Positions 8,740 to 16,760 of a stretch of 36,473 bases of DNA are shown piece by piece. The stretch is from Mycobacterium persicum (lineage in GTDB: Bacteria > Actinomycetota > Actinomycetes > Mycobacteriales > Mycobacteriaceae): assembly GCF_002086675.1 (NCBI RefSeq), contig NZ_MVIF01000055.1, positions 1 to 36,473 on the forward strand. The letters are read 5' to 3'. The translations under genes and the position numbers were made by a program. The notes under the pieces were generated by a model, which was not told the origin of the DNA, ran no database searches, and was given only the letters and a program-made list of their open reading frames with translations. How positions within the stretch are numbered: position 1 is the first letter of the stretch; the number at the start of each line of letters is the position of its first letter.

Positions 8740-9319
8740 CGTCGTCGTCTCCGTCGCGGAGCAGTTTTTCGGGGTGATGGAACGGCCAGACGGACCACAT
8801 CCGACATCGGCACGGTGGTGCCCCCGCCGGTCCGTGCGGTGCCGGCGGCGGCTTGCAGGTCCTTGAGGGTGGTGGACACGATGATGCTGGCCGGCAGCCC
8901 GTGTGTTGGCCGAGGTTTCCGGAGGCCAGCAGGGCGCGCAGCCCGGCGGTGAGCCCGTCATGGTGGCATTGTGCGGCCGCGGTGGCGGCCACGCCGGGGC
9001 GATCGGCTCACCGGTCAGTCCGCGCCGGCTGGCCTCGGCCCGGCTGCTCAGGGTCCACTCGGCGATCGCATGCGTGAGCTTGCCGCCCAACGCTGCGGCG
9101 CTGGCTTGGCGGGCCAAATGGTTGATCAGCTGATACTCGGGCACCGAGGATGCGTCGGCGCACCTGCTCGCAGCGCCCCAGCAGCGCCCCCCACTGTGCG
9201 GTGCTCAACGCGTCAAAGTTCAGGCCCGCCACCACATCCAGCGCCGCATCCAACCCGTCGAACGCCACCGTGACCGCCTGCCAATCCAGAGCACCTAACC
9301 TATCGGCGCCCTCTGACAA
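8740..9319 (-). pseudogene. 13E12-family (DUF222/HNH) pseudogene
   Basis: Reading the minus strand leftwards, successive frames reconstruct a mycobacterial 13E12 repeat protein. The first frame gives LSTAQWGALLGRCEQVRRRI, then a frameshift near 9147 leads to VPEYQLINHLARQASAAALG. About ten residues are missing after SRAEASRR. A second shift near 8990 gives AATAAAQ, joined directly to GLTAGLRALLASGNLGQH, so some 150-200 residues seem to be deleted between them. A third shift near 8885 leads to STTLKDLQAAAG..PMSDVVRLA. The C-terminal HNH nuclease domain is absent. With at least three frameshifts and two deletions, this cannot make the family protein. 13E12 elements are scattered in mycobacterial genomes and are associated with prophage or recombination sites. 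End coordinates are approximate. Confidence 0.85.
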
Positions 9320-9519
9320 AACCGTGCAGAAAGTACCTACCCACCAATCGATTTCGCAGGTTCACCCACAGCGAACATCAACGCGGACGTACCGCCGCGG
9401 ACACTACACCAGTCACATGGCGGCCCCGACACCCAATGTGCCCAGCTATCCGCGACAACCCCGCTAGCGCGGCAGATTTGTCGCTTATAGCCGGGCGCAA
9501 CGCCTAACCCCCAGCGGCA

Positions 9520-10695
9520 CTAGATGCCATAGTCAGGCAATTCGAAGTCGTCGCGCACGCTGCCCGCGAAAAGCGTTGCCAGCGGTGCGAAGTTCATCGT
9601 GCGCATCGCGATATTCCGCAACCACAGGCCGAATCGGGTTCGGGTTGCGAAGTACCCGATGAACTTGGTCGCTCCGGTTTGCTTGCTTTCAACGAAAGGA
9701 CGCAGCCGCGCCTCGTAGGCTTCGAAGGCCCGGCGATGGTCGCCCCCGGCGCGCTCGAACTCCCCGGCCAGCACGTACGCCTCGGTCATCGCCAAGCCGG
9801 TGCCCTCGCCGCCGAGCAGGGAGATGCATCCGGCCGCATCACCGATCAGCAACACCCGATCGCGAGACCAGCTGTCCATCCGGATCTGACTCACAACGTC
9901 GAAGTAGAGGTCATCGACATCGTCGAGCGTGGCCAGGATCTCTCGGCATTCCCAGCCTGCTCCGTCGAACGCGTTGCGCAGCTGGTCTTTTGGCGTCTCA
10001 CCGACGCCACCGACGCGGTCGTGCTCGGCGCGGAAAATAAACAAGAACATCGTGCGGTCGCCGCGCAGCGCGAAGCGGCCCACCTGTCTGCCGGGAATGT
10101 TGTAGGTGACGTAGCTCAGGTCGTCGCGTGGCCGGTAGCCGTCCACGACCCAAGCTGCGACCTTGCAGCCGAGGTAATGCTCGTAGTTGCGCTCCGCGCC
10201 GAAGGCCAGTCCACGTACATTGGAATGCAGTCCGTCGGCGCCAATGACCAGGTCGAAATCTCTTGGGGGGCTTGTGCAGAAGGCCAGACGGACACCGCCG
10301 CTGTGCTGATCGATGGCAGTGATGCTGTCGGCGAATATCGTCTCGACCTTGCCATCGATCGTGGAGTAGATTGCGGCTGCCAGATCGCCGCGCGGCAGGC
10401 TGGTGAAATCGTCGCCGAGAATGCCGCGAAAGACGTCGACATTCACATCGGTTTTGATCTTGCCGCTGGAGCCGACCGAGCGCAGGCGTTCGATCTGGTA
10501 TCCGGCAGCACGGATCCGGTCTTCGATGTCCATGCGTTTGGCCACCTGGTAGCCGACGCCCCAGAAGTCGATTACGTAGCCGCCGGTGCGGAATTTCGGC
10601 GCCTGTTCGACCAGCGTCGGCGTATGGCCGGTGCGATGCAGCCAGTACGCGAGCGCCGCACCTGCCACCCCGGCACCACTGATCGCTACGTGCAT
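9520..10695 (-). CDS. FAD-dependent monooxygenase
   Basis: This is a flavoprotein of 391 residues of the PHBH-like (UbiH/PF01494) fold. GAGVAG at residues 7-12 and a Glu near residue 30 bind the ADP part of FAD. GADGLHSNVRG in the middle is the DG motif for FAD/NAD(P)H, and GDAAGCISLLGGEGTGLAM near residue 290 binds the ribityl/pyrophosphate part. Enzymes of this group hydroxylate aromatic compounds or modify polyketides and antibiotics, but the substrate cannot be deduced. It resembles the M. tuberculosis Rv0575c/Rv1260-type oxidoreductases as I remember them. The gene is divergent from the dehalogenase gene, with 150 bases between. Confidence 0.88.
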   Translation of the reverse strand: MHVAISGAGVAGAALAYWLHRTGHTPTLVEQAPKFRTGGYVIDFWGVGYQVAKRMDIEDRIRAAGYQIERLRSVGSSGKIKTDVNVDVFRGILGDDFTSLPRGDLAAAIYSTIDGKVETIFADSITAIDQHSGGVRLAFCTSPPRDFDLVIGADGLHSNVRGLAFGAERNYEHYLGCKVAAWVVDGYRPRDDLSYVTYNIPGRQVGRFALRGDRTMFLFIFRAEHDRVGGVGETPKDQLRNAFDGAGWECREILATLDDVDDLYFDVVSQIRMDSWSRDRVLLIGDAAGCISLLGGEGTGLAMTEAYVLAGEFERAGGDHRRAFEAYEARLRPFVESKQTGATKFIGYFATRTRFGLWLRNIAMRTMNFAPLATLFAGSVRDDFELPDYGI

Positions 10696-10845
10696 ACTGC
10701 AATTGTGCCCTGTAGCACGATTCGATCCAAGGCCGCGCTAGCAACTCGACGCCATGGGCTTGAAGCCCGCTGGCCGCCGCCCGGCTAAGATCGCCGTCAG
10801 CAAACAACCTGCCGATTCTTCGAAGAAGTGCGCCAGGAGGCCCCG

Positions 10846-11727
10846 ATGACTGCGATCGATCCCACCCCACTCAGCAAGCGGTACCTGATCGTCGACGGCA
10901 AGCGGATGGCCTACCACGAGACCGGGGAGGGCCGACCGGTCGTATTCCTTCATGGCAACCCGACGTCGTCGTACTTGTGGCGCAACGTCATTCCGCACGT
11001 TTTCGATCGCGGTCGCTGCCTCGTGCCCGATCTCATCGGCCACGGCGACTCGGACAAACTCGACGACACCGGTCCGGGCAGTTACCGCTTCGCCCAGCAC
11101 CGCCACTACCTCGACGGACTTCTTGATCAGCTCGAACTCGGCGACGATGTCGTCCTGGTCGTCCACGACTGGGGCTCCGCCCTCGGCTTCGACTGGGCCA
11201 ACCGCCATCGCGACCGCGTCAGCGGTATCGCTTTCATGGAAGCGATCGTCCGGCCACTCACCTGGGCCGAGTGGCCTGAGGCCGTGACCGAAATCTTTCA
11301 GGGGTTTCGCTCCGATGCGGGAGAACAGATGGTCATCGAGAAGAACCTGTTCGTCGAGGCGGTCCTGCCCGGGGCGATTCTGCGCAGTCTCACACCCGCG
11401 GAGCATGACGAATACCGACGCCCATTCACCGCGCCGAAACATCGCCGGCCGACCCTCACCTGGCCACGCGAGATCCCGATCGAAGGCGAGCCCGCCGACG
11501 TCCATCAGATCGTTGCCGACTACGCTCAGTGGCTGCCCGCAACCGACTTTCCGAAGCTTTTCATCAACGCCGACCCCGGAGCCATTCTCACGGGACCGCA
11601 GCGCGAGTTCTGTCGCAGCTGGGCCAATCTCACCGAGGTGACGGTGCGTGGTAGTCACTTCATGCAGGAGGACAGCCCGCACGAGATTGGCCAGGCGATT
11701 GCCGATTGGCTCGCCACACTCGACTGA
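10846..11727 (+). CDS. dhaA: haloalkane dehalogenase
   Basis: This 293-residue alpha/beta-hydrolase matches the LinB/DhaA haloalkane dehalogenase group. Visible catalytic features are Asp108 in VVHDWGS (nucleophile), Glu132 in FMEAIV (acid), His271 in GSHFMQED (base), and the halide-binding pair Asn38 in HGNPTS and Trp109. These positions fall within one residue of those known for LinB, so the enzyme should hydrolyse carbon-halogen bonds of haloalkanes to alcohols in the cytoplasm. It resembles M. tuberculosis Rv2579. The ATG at 10846 has GGAGG five bases upstream. No other halogen-compound gene is nearby, so the natural substrate is open. The galT start follows 40 bases later. Confidence 0.93.
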   Translation: MTAIDPTPLSKRYLIVDGKRMAYHETGEGRPVVFLHGNPTSSYLWRNVIPHVFDRGRCLVPDLIGHGDSDKLDDTGPGSYRFAQHRHYLDGLLDQLELGDDVVLVVHDWGSALGFDWANRHRDRVSGIAFMEAIVRPLTWAEWPEAVTEIFQGFRSDAGEQMVIEKNLFVEAVLPGAILRSLTPAEHDEYRRPFTAPKHRRPTLTWPREIPIEGEPADVHQIVADYAQWLPATDFPKLFINADPGAILTGPQREFCRSWANLTEVTVRGSHFMQEDSPHEIGQAIADWLATLD

Positions 11728-11767
11728 GCGAGCGCGGCCACGGCACGGGTCGGTTACTGTTCGAAAC

Positions 11768-12838
11768 GTGACGGCGCCGACGCGGGCGAAGCTGGCCGAT
11801 GACCGTGACATCTTGTTCTTCGCGTTGCCCGGTCATCTTCCGCAACCGGTTCCCGATCGTCGGCCACTGCCGCCGCGGGACAAGCAACATTCGGAGTTGC
11901 GGTTCGACCGCTCTACCGGTCAGTGGGTGATCATCGCGGCGTTGCGTCAAGACCGCACCTTCAAGCCGCCGCCCGATCAGTGTCCGCTGTGTCCGGGTCC
12001 GACGGGGTTGACCAGCGAGGTGCCCGCGCGCGACTACGACGTCGTCGTTTTCGAGAACCGGTTCCCGAGCCTTTCCGGCGCCGGCGGACTCTCACCGGTC
12101 GGCGACGGCTTCGCCTCGGCGCCGGGCCACGGCCGCTGTGAGGTGATCTGCTTCTCCGGCAACCACACCGGGTCGTTCGCCGGCCTGCAAGCGCCGCACG
12201 CCCGCCTCGTCGTGGAGGCGTGGCAGCATCGCACCGCCGAACTGTTGAGTCAGCCGGGCATCGAGCAGGTGTTCTGCTTCGAGAATCGCGGCGAGCAGAT
12301 CGGTGTGACGCTGACCCATCCGCATGGTCAGATCTACGGCTACCCGTACCTGACGCCGCGGACGGCGACCATGCTGCATCAGGCGCGCGAGCATCGAACA
12401 CGCCACGGCACCAACCTGTTCCAAGATCTGCTGGCCCATGAGGTGGCTGATGGCGGTCGTATCGTCGCCCGCAGCGACCTGTTCACCGCCTTCGTGCCGT
12501 TCGCCGCGCGCTGGCCCGTCGAGGTGCACCTCTACCCGAACCGGTTCGTGCCCAACCTCATCGAACTCGACGCCGACGAGCTGGACGGGTTCTCCCAGCT
12601 CTATCTCGACGTGCTGCGCCGCTTCGACCGCATGTATTCCAGCCCGCTGCCGTACATTTCGGCGTTGCACCAATACACCGACGCGCAGCCGGAGGGCTAC
12701 TTTCACGTCGAGCTGATGTCGATTCGCCGCAGCGCCACCGCGTTGAAATACCTGGCGGGCTCCGAGTCGGCGATGGATGCGTTCATCAGTGACGTGACGC
12801 CGGAAAGTGTCGCCGAGCGGCTGCGAGAACTTGCGTGA
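11768..12838 (+). CDS. galT: galactose-1-phosphate uridylyltransferase
   Basis: This enzyme of 356 residues belongs to the Leloir pathway, exchanging UMP between UDP-glucose and galactose-1-phosphate. Visible motifs are a CPLCPG zinc-type pair near residue 80, FENRFPSLS, and the active-site THPHGQIYGYP, whose second His is the covalent uridylylation site. The ending FHVELMSIRRSATALKYLAGSE is typical of the C-terminal half. I chose the GTG at 11768; a longer frame into the dhaA 3' end is not GalT-like. In M. tuberculosis H37Rv the gene is annotated in two pieces (galTa/galTb), whereas here it is whole. The stop overlaps the galK GTG by four bases, so the two are translationally coupled. Confidence 0.95.
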   Translation: MTAPTRAKLADDRDILFFALPGHLPQPVPDRRPLPPRDKQHSELRFDRSTGQWVIIAALRQDRTFKPPPDQCPLCPGPTGLTSEVPARDYDVVVFENRFPSLSGAGGLSPVGDGFASAPGHGRCEVICFSGNHTGSFAGLQAPHARLVVEAWQHRTAELLSQPGIEQVFCFENRGEQIGVTLTHPHGQIYGYPYLTPRTATMLHQAREHRTRHGTNLFQDLLAHEVADGGRIVARSDLFTAFVPFAARWPVEVHLYPNRFVPNLIELDADELDGFSQLYLDVLRRFDRMYSSPLPYISALHQYTDAQPEGYFHVELMSIRRSATALKYLAGSESAMDAFISDVTPESVAERLRELA

Positions 12839-13917
12839 CGGTCCGCTACGCCGCGCCGGGGCGAATCAACCTGATCGGCGAGCACACCGACTACAACCTC
12901 GGCTGGGCGTTGCCTATCGCGTTGCCGCAACGCACGGTGGTGACGTTCGCGCCCGATGGCGGTGACGCGATCACGGTGGGCAGCGACCACATGGATGCCG
13001 CGGAGCGCATACCGCTGGACACCGCCCCCGGTGGGGTGACCGGGTGGGCCGGCTATGTGGCCGGGGTGATCTGGGCACTGCGCGGCGCCGGCCATCCGGT
13101 GCCCGGGGGAGCGATGTCGATCGCCAGCGACGTCGAGATCGGGTCCGGGCTCTCGTCCTCGGCGGCGCTGGAATGCGCTGTCCTGGGTGCCATCACATCC
13201 GCGGCCGGTGTCCGCATCGACCGCATCGAGCAGGCCCGGCTCGCGCAGCGCGCCGAAAACGACTACGTCGGCGCGCCAACGGGTTTACTCGACCAATTGG
13301 CCGCGCTGTTCGGGGAGCCGTCGACGGCGCTGCTGATCGACTTCCGTGACCTCGCCATCCGGCCGGTGCCGTTCGACCCCGACGCTTCCGGGATCACGCT
13401 GTTGCTGATCGACTCCCGGGCCCGGCATCGTCACGTCGCAGGTGAATACGCGCAACGCCGCGCGTCATGTGAGCGGGCAGCCGCGGTTCTGCAGGTCTCG
13501 TCACTGCGTGCCGTCGCCGACGTCTCGGCGCTTGCCGCGATCGGCGACCCGGTCGACGCCCGGCGTGCCCGCCATGTGCTCACCGAGAACCAGCGCGTGC
13601 TGGATTTCGTCGCGGCGTTGGAGGGTTCGGATTTTACCGAGGCGGGCCGCCTGCTGACTGCCTCGCATGCGTCCATGCGCGACGACTTCGAGATCACCAC
13701 CGGACACCTCGATTTGATTGCCGACACCGCGGTGCGCGGCGGTGCGCTGGGTGCCCGGATGACCGGCGGCGGGTTCGGCGGCTGCGTGATCGCCCTGGTG
13801 CCGGAGGGCCGGGTGGGTGATGTCGATCAGGCGGTGCGACGGACGGTGCGCGACGCCGGCTACCGACAGCCGGTGGTCGGCCGGACCCATGCCGCTGCGG
13901 GCGCGGGCCCCGGTTGA
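12835..13917 (+). CDS. galK: galactokinase
   Basis: This 360-residue GHMP kinase phosphorylates galactose with ATP. It shows the N-terminal galactose-binding APGRINLIGEHTDYN, the ATP-binding GSGLSSSAALE near residue 105, and the C-terminal GGGFGG. The GTG start lies inside the last codons of galT (GTGA overlap), so both enzymes are made from one message. No epimerase gene (galE) is in the window; it is normally found elsewhere. A perfect inverted repeat starts 13 bases after the stop, which fits a downstream operator better than a terminator because no U-rich tail follows. Confidence 0.95.
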   Translation: MTVRYAAPGRINLIGEHTDYNLGWALPIALPQRTVVTFAPDGGDAITVGSDHMDAAERIPLDTAPGGVTGWAGYVAGVIWALRGAGHPVPGGAMSIASDVEIGSGLSSSAALECAVLGAITSAAGVRIDRIEQARLAQRAENDYVGAPTGLLDQLAALFGEPSTALLIDFRDLAIRPVPFDPDASGITLLLIDSRARHRHVAGEYAQRRASCERAAAVLQVSSLRAVADVSALAAIGDPVDARRARHVLTENQRVLDFVAALEGSDFTEAGRLLTASHASMRDDFEITTGHLDLIADTAVRGGALGARMTGGGFGGCVIALVPEGRVGDVDQAVRRTVRDAGYRQPVVGRTHAAAGAGPG

Positions 13918-13930
13918 GAGCCTGCGAACG

Positions 13931-13960
13931 CACGCCAATAGGGGCTAACGTATTGGCGTG
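13931..13960. promoter_or_regulatory. perfect 10-bp inverted repeat, likely ArsR-type operator
   Basis: CACGCCAATA at 13931-13940 is mirrored exactly by TATTGGCGTG at 13951-13960, with a 10-base spacer, so the centres of the two arms lie 20 bases (two helical turns) apart. The repeat ends at the first base of the GTG of the ArsR remnant. Position and symmetry fit an autoregulatory ArsR operator. A galK terminator is less likely: the loop is long and no T-run follows. Confidence 0.65.
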
Positions 13961-14195
13961 TGCTCGACTTGTCCGAAGTCGCGGCAGAGTCGGCCCGGCG
14001 TGGGCCGCTCCAACCGTTGGCACCTGGTGAACACACCGTCAACCAGCTCGGGTCGCGGGTTGCGGTTGCCCCGTCGGCGATCTCGCAACATCTCGCGAGC
14101 CTCGCCGTGGTGGCTTGGCTGAGTCCCGCAAGCAGGGCTGTCACCGCCTCGTCGTCGATGCCAACGGCTACCGGTCACCGCTAGGAGGGTTCGCC
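13960..14195 (+). pseudogene. decayed ArsR-family HTH domain
   Basis: From a GTG at 13960 the sequence reads a recognisable ArsR winged-helix start: EVAAESARRGPLQPLAPGEH, then TVNQLGSRVAV and the recognition helix SAISQHLASLA. At about 14105-14115 the frame is lost. The continuation, ESRKQGCHRLVV, is in another frame, and the wing and dimerisation helix that should follow are mostly missing. In M. tuberculosis, from memory, Rv0576 fuses this ArsR head to the SRPBCC/DinB part that is still intact downstream here. The head therefore appears to be a remnant unable to make a full regulator, although its operator-like repeat and the downstream gene remain. Confidence 0.65.
14183..14189 (+). promoter_or_regulatory. 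strong RBS for the detached SRPBCC gene
   Basis: AGGAGGG lies six bases before the ATG at 14196. It allows independent translation of the SRPBCC/DinB protein after loss of the ArsR head. Confidence 0.7.
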
Positions 14196-15194
14196 ATGCC
14201 GTACGAAAAGGTCGTCGTCGTGCCGTCGGATGCCGACGAGACCTTCGCGCTGCTCACTCGGCCAGACCGGCTTCGCCGGTGGATGACCGTGGCCGCGCGT
14301 ATCGAGCCGCGTGCCGGTGGAGCCTACCGATGGACGGTGACTCCGGGGCACACGGCGGTTGGTGCGATCATGGATGTGGACCCGGGCCGGCGGGTGGTGT
14401 TCTCCTGGGGGTGGGAGGACCACGGTGATCCCGCGCCAGGCGACTCGACGGTGACAGTCACGCTCACCCCGGCGGACGGTGGCACCGAGGTTCGGTTGGT
14501 CCACGACGGGCTGACCGAGGAACAGGCTGCCCCGCATGCCGACGGCTGGAATCATTACCTGGGCCGGCTGGTCGCTGCGGCCCTGCACGACGACGCCGGC
14601 CCGGACGACTGGGCGGCAGTACCCGACTCGCTCGACGAATTATCGTGCGCTGAGGCGACGTTGGCGGTTCTGCAGCACGTACTGCGGCGACTTGACACCG
14701 CCGATCAACCCCGTCAAACACCATGTCAGCAATACAACGTGGCACAACTGGCGGATCATCTGCTGCGTTCGCTCGCGATTGTCGGCAGCGCCGCCGAGGC
14801 GCAGCTGCCGCCCCGGGACTCGACGGCGCCGTTGGAAACTCAGGTTGCGGACGCGGCACAGGCCGTGTTGGAAGCGTGGCGGCGACGGGGTGTGGACGGC
14901 ATGGTCGAGCTGAACACGAACCAGGTGCCCGCAGTTGTTCCGGTCGGTATTCTGTGTCTTGAATTTCTGGTTCATGCTTGGGACTTCGCGATTGCCGCGG
15001 ATCGGCACGTGGTCGTCTCCCCGTCGTTGTCGGAATACGTGCTGGGATTGGCCGGCAAGATCATTACTCCCGCATCCCGTAGTAGCGGCGGTTTCGACCC
15101 ACCCGTGGCAACCGAAGCCTTTGCCCCGGTCCTTGATCGATTGATCGCCTTCACCGGCCGTGACCCGGCCCCGGCCCACGGATCCGCCAACTAA
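14196..15194 (+). CDS. SRPBCC (AHSA1-like) + DinB/mycothiol-binding-like protein
   Basis: This protein of 332 residues has two domains. The first (about 1-145) is an SRPBCC/AHSA1-type ligand-binding fold (LLTRPDRLRRWMTVAARIEP...YRWTVTPGHTAVG...VVFSWGWEDHGDP...TEVRLVHDGLTEE). The second (about 160-325) resembles the DinB-like TIGR03086/maleylpyruvate-isomerase N-terminal helical bundle (YNVAQLADHLLRSLAI, EFLVHAWDFAIA with a metal-ligand-type His). It matches the C-terminal two thirds of M. tuberculosis Rv0576. Substrate and reaction are unknown. The ATG at 14196 is supported by AGGAGGG six bases upstream. TB27.3 follows after 14 bases, so both share a message. Confidence 0.85.
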   Translation: MPYEKVVVVPSDADETFALLTRPDRLRRWMTVAARIEPRAGGAYRWTVTPGHTAVGAIMDVDPGRRVVFSWGWEDHGDPAPGDSTVTVTLTPADGGTEVRLVHDGLTEEQAAPHADGWNHYLGRLVAAALHDDAGPDDWAAVPDSLDELSCAEATLAVLQHVLRRLDTADQPRQTPCQQYNVAQLADHLLRSLAIVGSAAEAQLPPRDSTAPLETQVADAAQAVLEAWRRRGVDGMVELNTNQVPAVVPVGILCLEFLVHAWDFAIAADRHVVVSPSLSEYVLGLAGKIITPASRSSGGFDPPVATEAFAPVLDRLIAFTGRDPAPAHGSAN

Positions 15195-15208
15195 CGAAAG
15201 GTCACATC

Positions 15209-15994
15209 ATGCCCAAAAGAACCGAATACACGCAGGGCACTCCGAACTGGGTCGATCTGCAGACCACCGATCAGTCTGCGGCCAAGCAGTTTTACTCGTC
15301 GCTGTTCGGCTGGAGCTACGACGACAATCCGATGCCCGGCGGAGCTGGCGTCTACTCCATGGCCACATTGAACGGCGAAACGGTGGCCGCCATCGCGCCG
15401 ATGCCGCCGGGCGCGCCGGAGGGCAGGCCACCGATGTGGAACACCTATATCGCGGCGGACGACGTCGACGCGGCGGTCGGAAAGGTGGCCAGCGCGGGCG
15501 GACAGGTGCTGATGCCAGCCTTCGACGTCGGCGACGCCGGCAGGATGGCCTTCGTCGCCGACCCGACCGGCGCCGTGGTGGGCATGTGGCAGGCCAACCG
15601 GCATATCGGCGCAACGCTGGTCAACGAGCCCGGCGCGGTGATGTGGAACGAACTGATCACGGACAAGCCGGATTCCGCGCTGGCGTTCTACCAGGCCGTG
15701 CTGGGTCTGACCCACACGACGATGGAGATGGCCCCCGGCGAGCACTACCGGGTGCTCAAGGCCGGCGGCGCGGATGTCGGCGGCTGCATGGAGCCGCCCA
15801 GGCCCGGGATACCCAACCATTGGCTGGTGTACTTCTTTGTCGACGACGCCGACGCCACCGCGGCGAAGGCGTCGGCGGAAGGCGGTCACGTGATCGCGGA
15901 GCCGTTCGACATTCCGTCGGTGGGACGCTCGGCCGTCTTGTCCGACCCGCAGGGAGCCGTATTCAGTGTGCTGAAGCCCGCGCCGCAGCAGTAG
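15209..15994 (+). CDS. TB27.3 / Rv0577-like glyoxalase-fold protein
   Basis: This 261-residue protein contains two tandem VOC (glyoxalase/bleomycin-resistance) domains, about residues 8-125 and 140-258. Each has the pattern of F/AKQFYSSLFGW or ALAFYQAVLGL, followed later by D-P-x-GAVxG or DPQGAVFSV. It matches the M. tuberculosis antigen TB27.3 (Rv0577, 261 residues), a secreted or surface-found protein reported as a TLR2 agonist; no signal peptide is visible here. The catalytic role is unknown; the fold usually binds a metal and small ligands. GAAAGG lies seven bases before the ATG. The 14-base gap to the SRPBCC gene indicates an operon. Confidence 0.93.
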   Translation: MPKRTEYTQGTPNWVDLQTTDQSAAKQFYSSLFGWSYDDNPMPGGAGVYSMATLNGETVAAIAPMPPGAPEGRPPMWNTYIAADDVDAAVGKVASAGGQVLMPAFDVGDAGRMAFVADPTGAVVGMWQANRHIGATLVNEPGAVMWNELITDKPDSALAFYQAVLGLTHTTMEMAPGEHYRVLKAGGADVGGCMEPPRPGIPNHWLVYFFVDDADATAAKASAEGGHVIAEPFDIPSVGRSAVLSDPQGAVFSVLKPAPQQ

Positions 15995-16075
15995 GGCCTC
16001 GCGCGCGTTAAGGGAGTAATCGACTGCGGTAGCGTCAAGAATCCTGATCTGCCGATGCCGAGGGACTCTCGCAGT

Positions 16076-16297
16076 ATGAAAATGTGGATACAGATTCGAG
16101 ACCGCGACGACGATGCCGAGTTCCCGGACGGGGCCACCTATGAAGTACTCACCGGCGGCGTGCTGAAGGTCCTCAGCGGCAACGATATTCATCTCTACAG
16201 TCCGTCATATTGGCAGGAGGTGACGATCGATACCCGGTCGGAGGATCAGCGCGGCACCCAAGGCGACGAGCTGGACGACGATCTGAAATGGCAATGA
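16076..16297 (+). CDS. small acidic hypothetical protein
   Basis: This protein of 73 residues is acidic and beta-rich. It begins MKMWIQIRDRDDDAEFPDG and ends EDQRGTQGDELDDDLKWQ, with the middle segment GGVLKVLSGNDIHLYSPSYWQEV. The composition and good codon use suggest a real gene, although the RBS (GAGGGA, ten bases upstream) is moderate. An ATG at 16082 is an alternative start. I do not recognise a named family. It follows TB27.3 by about 80 bases on the same strand. Its stop codon overlaps the first base of a short 11-bp tandem repeat. Confidence 0.65.
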   Translation: MKMWIQIRDRDDDAEFPDGATYEVLTGGVLKVLSGNDIHLYSPSYWQEVTIDTRSEDQRGTQGDELDDDLKWQ

Positions 16298-16329
16298 TGC
16301 CGCCACGATGCCGCCACGATGCCGCCACG
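16297..16329 (+). repeat. three 11-bp tandem repeats
   Basis: ATGCCGCCACG occurs three times in perfect tandem (16297-16307, 16308-16318, 16319-16329), followed by a partial copy (ATGCCGGCGCC). Its unit length is not a multiple of three and it sits just after the stop of the small acidic gene. It may vary in copy number between strains. Confidence 0.85.
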
Positions 16330-16330
16330 A

Positions 16331-16349
16331 TGCCGGCGCCGAGCCGGCA
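16331..16349 (+). terminator. GC-rich hairpin, possible terminator
   Basis: TGCCGGC and GCCGGCA form a perfect 7-bp stem with a five-base loop directly after the tandem repeat. There is no T-run, which is common for mycobacterial terminators, so the call is tentative. It would separate the TB27.3 transcript from the DUF1918-nrdZ unit. Confidence 0.4.
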
Positions 16350-16366
16350 GAACCGCAACGGCGGCC

Positions 16367-16386
16367 GAGGGACTTTCGGCCACCGG
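16367..16386 (+). promoter_or_regulatory. DosR-like box upstream of DUF1918-nrdZ
   Basis: GGGACTTTCGGCCACC matches the left half and spacing of the mycobacterial DosR consensus (GGGACTWWAGTCCC), with the right half partly degenerate. It lies about 80 bases before the DUF1918 start. In M. tuberculosis both Rv0569 and nrdZ belong to the DosR regulon, so the site is expected. Confidence 0.6.
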
Positions 16387-16463
16387 AGGTGGTGGCCTAC
16401 TGCCCTCCCGCCAGCGCGCCGGATGAGCGGACGATTGGACTTGTGCGAGGAAGGGGGATGTTG

Positions 16464-16730
16464 GTGAAGGCGAATGTCGGAGACTGGCTGGTGATCAAGG
16501 GCACGACGATCGACCGACCGGACCACCGGGGGTTGATCATCGAGGTGCATTCAGCCGATGGCTCACCGCCCTACGTCGTGCGTTGGCTCGACACCGATCA
16601 CGTGGCGACTGTGGTCCCCGGTCCGGACGCGGTCGTCGTTACCGCTGCGGAGCAGAAGGCGGCCGACGAGCGCGCGCAGCATCGGTTCGGGGTGGTGCAG
16701 TCGGCGATCATGCACGGCAAGAGCACGTAG
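16464..16730 (+). CDS. DUF1918 protein (Rv0569-like)
   Basis: This is an 88-residue single-domain DUF1918 protein (an SH3-like small beta barrel). It shows VGDWLVIKGTTIDRPDHRG, DGSPPYVVRWLDTDHVATV and the tail ADERAQHRFG. Length and sequence match M. tuberculosis Rv0569, a DosR-regulon protein induced by hypoxia and nitric oxide. Its molecular function is unknown, though nucleic-acid binding has been suggested for the fold. The GTG at 16464, six bases after AGGGGG, gives exactly the family length; an ATG two codons earlier is an alternative. A DosR-like box lies upstream, and nrdZ starts about 30 bases downstream, so both are probably one hypoxia-induced operon. Confidence 0.93.
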   Translation: MKANVGDWLVIKGTTIDRPDHRGLIIEVHSADGSPPYVVRWLDTDHVATVVPGPDAVVVTAAEQKAADERAQHRFGVVQSAIMHGKST

Positions 16731-16760
16731 GCAGCATCGGCTCCGGCGATGGAGTCGGCC

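Noticed and set aside
9679..10788. Open frame of about 369 codons opposite the FAD monooxygenase
   Set aside because: Antisense shadow; no RBS, no domain, and the FAD motifs are on the minus strand.
13931..13960. Inverted repeat read as a galK terminator
   Set aside because: The loop is ten bases long and no T-run follows, while its position at the ArsR start fits an operator better.
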